7,567 nt of DNA from Planctomycetota bacterium. Lineage in GTDB: Bacteria > Planctomycetota > Phycisphaerae > Sedimentisphaerales > Anaerobacaceae. The translations under genes and the position numbers were made by a program. Shown here piece after piece: positions 1-6,001 of the stretch (its first letter is position 1; each line of letters begins with the position of its first letter). The notes under the pieces were generated by a model. It searched no databases. It saw only the letters and a program-made list of their open reading frames with translations, and was not told the origin of the DNA. Where the stretch lies: NCBI GenBank assembly GCA_013202635.1, contig JABMRO010000014.1, positions 1 through 7,567 of the forward strand, given 5' to 3'.

Positions 1-638
1 GCAATGCTGGCGACTTTGGTCAGACCGCCGAAGCTTATGAAAACCAGGCCCACCGTTGCAAACACTGCTGCCCAACCCTTTTCCAGAAATCCTTTGTATC
101 GGACAGCTTCAACAGAACCGGCCCCGAAGAGCACAAATAAGGTCAGTATCGTCAGTAATATCCCCACAAGCAAAACCTGAAATCTGCTTGTCAGTTTGAC
201 GCTCACAATATTAAGTACTGTAAATCCGATGCAGCAAAAGGCAGCTATTCCTTTGAGGTGCCAGGCCTCAAGTTGTGTGGGAAATACCATTTGCAGAACA
301 ATCTCAATGAGAACAGCCATTCCGACAACAGCAAATGCGCTTTTCAGGGCCAACGAAAACCAGCTCGCCAGGCCGCTGAACACCCCCCAAATCGGACCTA
401 AACTCCGCTCAACAAAAAAATACGTCCCTCCCGCCCTCGGCATCGCTGTGGCCAGCTCGGCTTTGCTGAGAACACTGGGAATTATCAAAACCGATGCGAA
501 AAGATAGGATAAGATTACAGCGGGGCCGGCCTTTGTAAAAGCTATGGCGGGCAAAACAAACAAACCCGAGCTTATCATTGCCCCGGCCGCTACGGCAAAT
601 ACGTCAAGAGCACCAAGTTGTTTCCTGAGCTTTATCAC
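1..638 (-). CDS. APC-superfamily amino-acid permease (N-terminal part, runs off left edge)
   Basis: Inner-membrane transporter that probably moves an amino acid or amine by proton symport or exchange; the substrate cannot be told from this part. The minus-strand frame gives 212 residues without a stop. Residues 19-30 read GAMISSGLFVLP, the unwound first helix that contacts substrate in the amino acid-polyamine-organocation family. P67-R68-A69-G70-G71 followed by TYFF is the conserved loop after helix 2. Hydrophobic helices fall at about 10-32, 38-58, 85-113, 128-147, 153-173 and 189-208, so roughly half of a 12-helix protein is present. The start is GTG at 638-636. It is the only start that retains helix 1, because an in-frame TAA lies seven codons upstream; CAGGGA about 9 nt upstream is a moderate ribosome site. 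It is divergent from the sulfatase gene. The family call is firm and the substrate is unknown. Confidence 0.92.
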   Translation of the reverse strand, partial: MIKLRKQLGALDVFAVAAGAMISSGLFVLPAIAFTKAGPAVILSYLFASVLIIPSVLSKAELATAMPRAGGTYFFVERSLGPIWGVFSGLASWFSLALKSAFAVVGMAVLIEIVLQMVFPTQLEAWHLKGIAAFCCIGFTVLNIVSVKLTSRFQVLLVGILLTILTLFVLFGAGSVEAVRYKGFLEKGWAAVFATVGLVFISFGGLTKVASI

Positions 639-723
639 CTTTAAACATCCCTGTTACTGCTCGTATCTTTTATCAACATTTCATATTTTATAAGAACAAG
701 ACTAAATTATGCTCTTATTTCGC

Positions 724-750
724 ATTATACCAGCACGGCGTAGTTTTCAA
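724..750 (-). promoter_or_regulatory. candidate promoter for the permease gene
   Basis: Read on the minus strand, 732-724 is TGGTATAAT, a perfect -10 box with the TGn extension. TTGAAA at 750-745 could act as a -35 box, but the 15-nt spacer is short, so the extended -10 would carry most of the recognition. The predicted transcript starts near 717, leaving about 78 nt of leader before the GTG at 638. Called by eye from consensus. Confidence 0.5.
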
Positions 751-766
751 CAGAAATACTAATCAT

Positions 767-795
767 TGGACAAACTCTTTCACCTTTTTTATTAT
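767..795 (+). promoter_or_regulatory. candidate promoter for the sulfatase gene
   Basis: TGGACA at 767-772 (5 of 6 matches to TTGACA) and TATTAT at 790-795 (5 of 6 to TATAAT) are 17 nt apart, the ideal sigma-70 spacing. Transcription would start near 802, about 41 nt before the chosen start codon. The leader holds a perfect 6-bp stem, CATACA (815-820) with TGTATG (825-830), around a 4-nt loop, just upstream of the ribosome site. Confidence 0.45.
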
Positions 796-830
796 AGTTC
801 AAAAATACATAGTCCATACAAAGATGTATG

Positions 831-845
831 AAAGGAACCAAAATG
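831..845 (+). promoter_or_regulatory. ribosome-binding site that sets the sulfatase start
   Basis: AAAGGA at 831-836 lies 6 nt before the ATG at 843-845, a normal Shine-Dalgarno spacing. The in-frame ATG at 828 has no purine-rich site at a useful distance and sits in the 3' arm of a small hairpin. The shorter protein also begins with a clean Tat signal (MKRQTRREFLK), so 843 is preferred. Confidence 0.7.
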
Positions 846-2381
846 AAAAGACAAACAAGGAGAGAATTTCTCAAAACACTCGGCTTTATAACAGGCTCAG
901 CGTCAGCGTTGTCGGTACTGCCGAGCTGCGAAAGCATTGGTAAAACAGCAGGGACTGGGAAAAAACGGCCAAATATAATATTCATAATGACGGACGACCA
1001 CGCCTCACATGCGATGAGCTGTTATAGAAGCAAAATCAATAAAACACCAAACCTCGACCGTCTCGCTCTGGAAGGTATGCTCTTTAAGAACAGCTTCTGC
1101 ACTAATTCGATCTGTGCCCCCTGCCGTGCGGTAATCCTGACCGGAAAATACAGTCACATCAACGGCGTCATTGATAACAGAAAAAAGTTTGACGGCAGCC
1201 AGCAGACCTTTCCAAAACTGCTCCAAAATGTTGGTTACGAAACCGCTATGATTGGTAAATGGCACCTCAAAACCGACCCGACAGGCTTTGATTACTGGAA
1301 CGTCCTGCCCGGACAGGGAACGTATTATAACCCCGCTATGAAAGAGATGGGCCAGCAGAGAAAATATACCGGCTACACTACTGATATTATTACCGACCAT
1401 GCCCTCAAATGGCTCAAAGAACGCAGCGGAGAAAAACCATTCTGCCTGATGTACCAACATAAGGCCCCACACAGATCCTGGGAGCCTGGCCCTAAATATC
1501 TGACAATGTACGACGATGTTAAGATTCCTGAACCGGAAAATTTGTTCGATGACTATTCCAACCGCGGAAGAGCCGCCAGGGAACAGGATATGAGCATCGA
1601 AAAAACAATGACCGATAGAGACCTCAAACTCGTCCCCCCGAGGAACCTTACAGCCGAGCAGAAGAAGCTTTGGGATGCTGCATACGAACCTAAGAATAGG
1701 GCTTTCCGTAATGCAAATCTAACGGGCAAAGACCTGGTCCGCTGGAAATATCAAAGATATATCAAAGACTACCTGCGGTGTATCACCTCTGTCGATGAGA
1801 ATGTCGGCCGGGTATTGGATTATCTTGACCAAACAGGTCTGGCAAAAAATACCGTAGTTTTTTACACTTCCGACCAGGGCTTTTACCTGGGCGACCACGG
1901 CTGGTTCGATAAGCGATTTATGTACGAAGAATCGCTGCGTATGCCTCTGCTCGTTCGCTATCCGCAGGAAGTAAAAGCCGGCTCTATCAAAAATGATATC
2001 GTATTGAATCTGGACTTCGGCGCAACGTTTTTGGATTTCGCCGGAGTACCAACTCCACCGGATATGCAGGGGCGCTCGATTCGCAAAATCCTGCAGGGCA
2101 AAACACCCGGAGACTGGCGAAAATCGATGTACTACCACTACTACGAATACCCTGCGGTGCACAGCGTAAAACGGCATTACGGCATACGTACCAAACGGTA
2201 CAAACTGATACACTTCTACAATGACATCGACGAGTGGGAGCTTTACGACCTGAAAAAAGACCCGAAAGAAATGAAAAATATCTATAACGAACCGGCAAAC
2301 TCAGGTCTTGTCAAAAAGCTAAAGGCCGAGCTGAAACTGCTTCGCAAAAAATATAAAGACAATACCGGCACACCAGTTTGA
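843..2381 (+). CDS. type I (formylglycine) sulfatase, Tat-exported
   Basis: Hydrolyses a sulfate ester, most likely on a polysaccharide or oligosaccharide, outside the cytoplasm. The protein has 512 residues (517 if read from ATG 828). Residues 1-28 form a Tat signal, T5-R6-R7-E-F-L-K followed by a hydrophobic stretch. The alkaline-phosphatase-fold domain begins at about residue 43. Metal ligands are D51-D52 of TDDH and D344-Q345 of TSDQG. The sulfatase signature is C91-A-P-C-R95 with LTGK after it; C91 should be oxidised to formylglycine. GKWHL (K139, H141), H206 and K357 match other active-site positions. The C-terminal part (YGIRTKRYKLIHFY, then ELYDL..DP.E) is the usual sulfatase C-terminal subdomain. 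TSDQGFYLGDHGWFDKR resembles N-acetylglucosamine-6-sulfatase-like subfamilies as I remember them, so the exact substrate is uncertain. C29 follows L-P-S, a poor lipobox. No maturase gene lies in the window. Confidence 0.96.
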   Translation: MKRQTRREFLKTLGFITGSASALSVLPSCESIGKTAGTGKKRPNIIFIMTDDHASHAMSCYRSKINKTPNLDRLALEGMLFKNSFCTNSICAPCRAVILTGKYSHINGVIDNRKKFDGSQQTFPKLLQNVGYETAMIGKWHLKTDPTGFDYWNVLPGQGTYYNPAMKEMGQQRKYTGYTTDIITDHALKWLKERSGEKPFCLMYQHKAPHRSWEPGPKYLTMYDDVKIPEPENLFDDYSNRGRAAREQDMSIEKTMTDRDLKLVPPRNLTAEQKKLWDAAYEPKNRAFRNANLTGKDLVRWKYQRYIKDYLRCITSVDENVGRVLDYLDQTGLAKNTVVFYTSDQGFYLGDHGWFDKRFMYEESLRMPLLVRYPQEVKAGSIKNDIVLNLDFGATFLDFAGVPTPPDMQGRSIRKILQGKTPGDWRKSMYYHYYEYPAVHSVKRHYGIRTKRYKLIHFYNDIDEWELYDLKKDPKEMKNIYNEPANSGLVKKLKAELKLLRKKYKDNTGTPV

Positions 2382-2533
2382 AAGTGGGCAATTACTTAAT
2401 ATTTGTCGGGTGTGAAAATTTAAATAATATTGAGAGATTTTCAGGTTTTTACTGATTTTATGTTGGCTATCATTCTTTTCTTATACAGCCCGCGTAGTAC
2501 GTAACCTGTGCAGGTGTATTTCTCCCTCGCTTC

Positions 2534-5524
2534 TCATCGCCTGCCGGCTTGGGTCGTTATAACAAAATTCACTATCACTTGCTGCCGGTCGGTCAAAAGA
2601 AGGATTTCATCTCGAGTTGCAAGCCGACCACTGAAATCACCAACAATAAACAATATTGGACCACCTCTGATAGATGAATTCCGAGAGCGAAAAGCCACCT
2701 GGTTAGCGGCAACGTAAATAGTCCCATTTGCGGGAATGACCGTTCCGCCGTGGAACGTAAAAAGATTAGTGTTGGGATCTTGCCCAATACTCAGTGTCCA
2801 GCCGGAAATATCTACCGCAAAATAATTGGGATTATGCAGTTGTATGTACTGCTCATCCAGGTTACCACTGGCAGGATTGGTATCAATAGTACCGAAGCTG
2901 ATAACCGTACCGACCAGTTGGGCATCGGGTATTTCATTAGCTCCGGAAGCCAGGCCGTTGAATAGTTGACGCCGACGCTCAGGCAGGTAGGAGTACTTCA
3001 GTTCTTCGACGGCTTCCAGCAACGTTTGGGGGCAGCAAGGAGCCGTCGAACCATTACCCCATGCATGGGAGCCCCATTTAGCGGCATCCAAGGCAGCATC
3101 CGGGGCAATAAAAGCCGCCAACGTATCAATACGCGGCTCAAAATACAGTTCATCTTCCGGCGTGTCCGGTGCCTTGAGAAATTCATCCATGAGCGTTCGT
3201 ATGCGGCGCAAATACATCTGCCGTGTTTCCGGAGTGTTAAAAATGGCGTCTGGCACACGGTTGCTTCTGCCGACAAACAGATGCGTATTCGGAACAAGGT
3301 TTTCGTTCCAGTAAGTCTCCGCAGAATTCCACACTCGTCCAAAGCTCAAATCCACGTCCCACGGCCACATCTGCCATTCATTACTGACGCCCGTATCACG
3401 GTAAAGGTAGTAGTTTTTATGACAGCAGTCGACATCTCCCGTGATTGTGCGTAAAGCCAGGAAGTTGACAACCTGCGCGACATCCACATTGTCATAGAGA
3501 TATCGGTGACGTGCTTCGCCCGAGAGGCTGAGGCCATTGTAGAGCGCCAGCAAATCCTCGTTGTCTTCATATTTTCGTGTCTTCTTTTCGGCACCACTAT
3601 AGGCACTACTCGCACTATCAAATCTGTTGTACATCTTGTAAAGGGCTCCCTCGGCATTCAAACCCATCCGAATCAGCCAATCTTCATCGCCGTTCTCCAT
3701 CACGTGAGCTGTGCCCCAAAAGGCCCCGTTTTGTTGGACTCGTACCGGAAAAACCCAGTGGTAGGGACAACCCGCATCCCGATATATCTCATAGGCCAGT
3801 ATATTACGCATCTGAGCCTTATCCGGATATGTCGTCATCAGGTTTATATCGTCGGCACGTGGCTGTCCCGGCTCCCACTTGAAGTTATAACCGGGATGGA
3901 AATCGATATCGTAGCTCTTTTTCGGAAATCCGCGGCTGGACTGGCCGTGAATATTGATCCCCACATTGTCATAGAACTCCCCATCGTAAAAGAGCGCACA
4001 GCGGGTTCCGGCATTGGAGTTGGCGGCTTGCGGTTCCCGGATAAACCAATGCAGTACTGGTAGTGGATTAGTCAGGTTCGGATCCTTCACTACTGTACCA
4101 CAATACTGCGGAGAATTTAGCTGATCAATATAGGCTGGGAACCGTGATTTGCGTCCGGCAGTGTCTGTGGCCATAATGAACCAGCGGGCCATCTGCCCCG
4201 CTTTAAACCTCCAGGCCGGGATTCGCACACTATAGAGCCCGTCCTCGCTTTCGCTATCGCCACCCGTACCATCATCCAGTAACGGCACGCTTACTTCGCG
4301 AGTAAACATAACACGATAGTACAACATGACGGTATCAATGGGATTGAAGGACGGCTCGATAAGGGCAGTTATCAGCAGGTCCTCATATTCAGTGGGTATG
4401 CGCGGATAGTGGTCCGTATCGGAAATGATCGGCCCCAAAATATCAATACCAGTGTTGTTCGGTATTCCAGGCGTCGGGGTCGGGAAAAATTGACATGACG
4501 ATCCGTCTATTGTATCAATTGTGGCCAGCAACTCTGGAATGATCAGCAGGTCCGAACTACTAATCTGATAGTTCAGTCCCTGTACGGCCAGCAGGTTGGC
4601 CCCAACATGGAGAAAGTCGAATTGTGGGATAGTAAAATCAACCTGTTCAATAGCAATACTGTCGGACTGATTGGCCGATGCACCGGAGTTCCACGTCTCT
4701 GCACCCGGGGCCGGGGCATTTACCCGTGCCACCTCCTGCCCGTTAATATAGGCAATCATCCCGTCGTCAAAACGCATGCGCAAGGTTAGGGCCTGGATCG
4801 CCGAGGGATCCTCCACAATGAAGGGCACGCGAATATACACTGTTTCATTGACGTTGCGCATCGCCGAGATGTCCAAACCTATCAATCCAGGGTAATCATA
4901 ACCTACACCGGTGGTGCCCATCTGCCAGGTTAAATCATCCAGGCCTTCTTGCGTCCAGGGACGTAGCGTCTCCGAAAGCTGTGAGACAGGCTCCAGGGCA
5001 TTGTTACGGGGCACAAGGACCTTGGCTGGGGCCCCGGACATTAAGAGCATTGTTTCCACGGTACTGCTGATTGGGCCGTAAGAAATATCGGGGGCCTGTT
5101 TCGGATACATCGGAAAGAACTCCCAGACCACGGTTTCACCGTCCGGACGGACTAATCCCAGATACTCGCCACTGCCTTTTAGTTTAAAATTGGTGTGCAA
5201 CGCCGCCAGGGGATCTCTGCGATTTTTTCCCGAGGCAAAAACAACCAAGTAAGCATCAGGCGCGAGTATTACCTCCGGAAATGCCCACTGCGTCAGGTTG
5301 TTGACGTCATCCGTCAGATACCACCCCTCCAGGTTGACCGGGTTCATTCCGGCATTGTAGATCTCGATCCAGTCCGATTCATCCCGATCCTCGTCATCAA
5401 GACCATTATCGTTCACGGCCATGAACTCGTTTATCCGGATTAGCTCCTGTGCCCGAACCATAGTAGAAAGGCTGATGGTAAGATTGAATATAACGAGAAA
5501 AACAAGAGTCCACGGATATCTCAT
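2534..5524 (-). CDS. secreted CotH kinase-like protein with two lamin-tail domains
   Basis: A 996-residue exported protein. Residues 1-25 are a signal peptide, with probable cleavage at VRA25/Q26. Residues 26-150 are a lamin-tail domain (RINEFMA, WIEIYN, LEGWYLTDD, VVFASGK). Residues about 175-340 look like the jelly-roll or galactose-binding-like region often joined to CotH in planctomycetes (DDGMIAYINGQEVAR at 253-267). Residues 360-470 form an Ig-like linker. Residues about 488-790 are a CotH kinase-like domain: GQSSRGFPKKSY at 527-538, D699-x4-N704 as a kinase-like catalytic loop, and W722-D723-V-D725 as the metal site. Residues 870-990 are a second, more diverged lamin-tail domain. B. 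subtilis CotH phosphorylates spore-coat proteins; the target of secreted bacterial versions is not known to me. No dockerin, LPXTG or PEP-CTERM tail is visible. The start is supported by AAGGAGGA at 5543-5536. It is convergent with the sulfatase and divergent from the LamG gene. Confidence 0.94.
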   Translation of the reverse strand: MRYPWTLVFLVIFNLTISLSTMVRAQELIRINEFMAVNDNGLDDEDRDESDWIEIYNAGMNPVNLEGWYLTDDVNNLTQWAFPEVILAPDAYLVVFASGKNRRDPLAALHTNFKLKGSGEYLGLVRPDGETVVWEFFPMYPKQAPDISYGPISSTVETMLLMSGAPAKVLVPRNNALEPVSQLSETLRPWTQEGLDDLTWQMGTTGVGYDYPGLIGLDISAMRNVNETVYIRVPFIVEDPSAIQALTLRMRFDDGMIAYINGQEVARVNAPAPGAETWNSGASANQSDSIAIEQVDFTIPQFDFLHVGANLLAVQGLNYQISSSDLLIIPELLATIDTIDGSSCQFFPTPTPGIPNNTGIDILGPIISDTDHYPRIPTEYEDLLITALIEPSFNPIDTVMLYYRVMFTREVSVPLLDDGTGGDSESEDGLYSVRIPAWRFKAGQMARWFIMATDTAGRKSRFPAYIDQLNSPQYCGTVVKDPNLTNPLPVLHWFIREPQAANSNAGTRCALFYDGEFYDNVGINIHGQSSRGFPKKSYDIDFHPGYNFKWEPGQPRADDINLMTTYPDKAQMRNILAYEIYRDAGCPYHWVFPVRVQQNGAFWGTAHVMENGDEDWLIRMGLNAEGALYKMYNRFDSASSAYSGAEKKTRKYEDNEDLLALYNGLSLSGEARHRYLYDNVDVAQVVNFLALRTITGDVDCCHKNYYLYRDTGVSNEWQMWPWDVDLSFGRVWNSAETYWNENLVPNTHLFVGRSNRVPDAIFNTPETRQMYLRRIRTLMDEFLKAPDTPEDELYFEPRIDTLAAFIAPDAALDAAKWGSHAWGNGSTAPCCPQTLLEAVEELKYSYLPERRRQLFNGLASGANEIPDAQLVGTVISFGTIDTNPASGNLDEQYIQLHNPNYFAVDISGWTLSIGQDPNTNLFTFHGGTVIPANGTIYVAANQVAFRSRNSSIRGGPILFIVGDFSGRLATRDEILLLTDRQQVIVNFVITTQAGRR

Positions 5525-5535
5525 ATGAATAGCAT

Positions 5536-5543
5536 TCCTCCTT
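5536..5543 (-). promoter_or_regulatory. strong Shine-Dalgarno site of the CotH-domain gene
   Basis: AAGGAGGA on the minus strand lies 11 nt before ATG 5524-5522. An earlier ATG right after it (in GGAATG) is out of frame and stops after four codons, so 5524 is the start. The core AGGAGGAAT recurs at both start modules of the LamG leader. Confidence 0.75.
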
Positions 5544-5608
5544 GTTCAGACCAGCAAACCATAAAGCATCGCTTTTAACAGCCGATAAGCTTTATAACGA
5601 CACAAGAT

Positions 5609-5637
5609 ATTATAACATATCGTACTGCATTACACAA
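5609..5637 (-). promoter_or_regulatory. candidate promoter for the CotH-domain gene
   Basis: On the minus strand a perfect TATAAT (5614-5609) lies 17 nt from TTGTGT (5637-5632, 3 of 6 matches to TTGACA). Transcription would begin near 5602, giving a leader of about 78 nt. In that leader ATAAAGC (5561-5567) can pair with GCTTTAT (5589-5595), or AAAGC (5563-5567) can pair with the nearer GCTTT (5571-5575). The two pairings exclude each other. Confidence 0.45.
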
Positions 5638-5697
5638 TAGGTTCTCTCCAGGCCAAGAGAAAGGAATAACCAAATGATGTTCGATACAGCAGTTTGC

Positions 5698-5716
5698 CCG
5701 GCATCGCCTATGCCGG
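5698..5716. other. 7-bp GC-rich hairpin between the divergent promoters
   Basis: CCGGCAT (5698-5704) and ATGCCGG (5710-5716) are perfect inverted repeats around a 5-nt loop. No T-run follows on either strand, so it is not a canonical terminator. It lies upstream of both promoter candidates and is therefore probably not transcribed with either gene. It could be a protein-binding inverted repeat or a dispersed palindromic element. Confidence 0.5.
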
Positions 5717-5734
5717 CCTGAGTCTTAACACTGA

Positions 5735-5748
5735 AATTATGCATAATT
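5735..5748. promoter_or_regulatory. 14-bp perfect palindrome, candidate operator
   Basis: AATTATGCATAATT reads identically on both strands with no spacer. Its centre is about 57 bp upstream of the predicted LamG-gene start point and its edge is 13 bp from the -35 box, a usual place for an activator that contacts RNA polymerase. It is about 98 bp from the -35 box of the CotH-domain gene. The binding protein is unknown. Confidence 0.4.
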
Positions 5749-5761
5749 AGAGGGATTTTCC

Positions 5762-5791
5762 TTGACGGGGAGGTAGTGGGTTTGGTATAAA
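5762..5791 (+). promoter_or_regulatory. candidate promoter for the LamG-repeat gene
   Basis: TTGACG (5762-5767) and TATAAA (5786-5791), each 5 of 6 to the sigma-70 consensus, are 18 nt apart. This is the best-looking -35/-10 pair in the window. Transcription would start near 5799, so the leader to the ATG at 5994 is about 195 nt, long enough for regulated RNA structure. Confidence 0.6.
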
Positions 5792-5798
5792 ATAGGCA

Positions 5799-5993
5799 GG
5801 AAAAGGATGTGTCCGCGCAGAGCACACATCTGTTGATCTTAGTCATCCGGCGGACGCAATTCCTGTATTTTTCCAAATTGAGGAGGAATTATTATGCAAT
5901 GTATAGAGTTGCAGCGAAAGCATTGTCCCTGGTGGTTATGTTTTTTGACATTTCAAATAACAACTTATCTTCATTTCCTGAAGGAGGAATATT
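5799..5993 (+). promoter_or_regulatory. structured 5' leader of the LamG-repeat gene
   Basis: Three perfect pairings are visible. GATGTGT (5806-5812) with ACACATC (5824-5830) makes a hairpin at the start of the transcript. GTCCGC (5811-5816) with GCGGAC (5850-5855) overlaps its left arm, so the two compete. AATTCCT (5858-5864) with AGGAATT (5884-5890) covers the first ribosome site, and TTCCT (5975-5979) with AGGAA (5985-5989) partly covers the second. No known riboswitch class was recognised. The helices are short and some may be chance. Confidence 0.35.
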
Positions 5994-6001
5994 ATGTCTA
6001 A
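5894..6001 (+). other. possible 35-codon leader ORF overlapping the LamG gene start
   Basis: ATG at 5894 has an ideal ribosome site (AGGAGG, 5881-5886, 7-nt spacing). The frame runs 35 codons to a TAA that overlaps the first 8 bases of the LamG gene. The peptide (MQCIELQRKHCPWWLCF...) resembles nothing I know and is rich in Cys and Trp. A second ATG at 5899 opens another frame of 36 residues (MYRVAAKALSLVVMFF...), ending at 6009, with a vaguely signal-peptide-like start but a 12-nt spacing. Either could couple translation to the main gene, or neither is a real gene. Confidence 0.25.
5982..5996 (+). promoter_or_regulatory. Shine-Dalgarno and start of the LamG-repeat gene
   Basis: AGGAGG at 5982-5987 is 6 nt before ATG 5994-5996. 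The module AGGAGGAATATTATG differs by one inserted base from AGGAGGAATTATTATG at 5881-5896. The 5994 start gives a proper signal peptide immediately ahead of the LamG domain, so it is the real start of the long gene. Confidence 0.85.

Noticed and set aside
196..507. 103-codon plus-strand frame at the left end
   Set aside because: It is antisense to the permease, whose minus-strand frame has conserved transporter motifs; the plus-strand translation is not protein-like.
828..842. Upstream ATG giving five extra residues (MKGTK) on the sulfatase
   Set aside because: It lacks a ribosome site at a usable distance, lies in a hairpin arm, and would displace the Tat motif from the N-terminus; AAAGGA points to ATG 843.
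868..931. Lipoprotein attachment at C29 of the sulfatase
   Set aside because: The residues before the Cys are L-P-S; proline at -2 is atypical for a lipobox, so a plain Tat signal is the safer call.
2382..2533. Terminator between the convergent sulfatase and CotH-domain genes
   Set aside because: Only an AT-rich GAAAAT/ATTTTC pair with a long loop (2414-2442) and ACCTG-TG-CAGGT (2504-2515, loop too short) are present; neither has a stable stem followed by a T-run. No gene is seen in this spacer.
3506..4063. 185-codon open frame on the plus strand inside the CotH-domain gene
   Set aside because: It is antisense to a gene with clear domains and motifs, and its translation shows no recognisable family, signal or ribosome site. 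Other antisense frames over the sulfatase (for example 1005-1472 and 1719-2213) and the LamG gene were dropped for the same reason.
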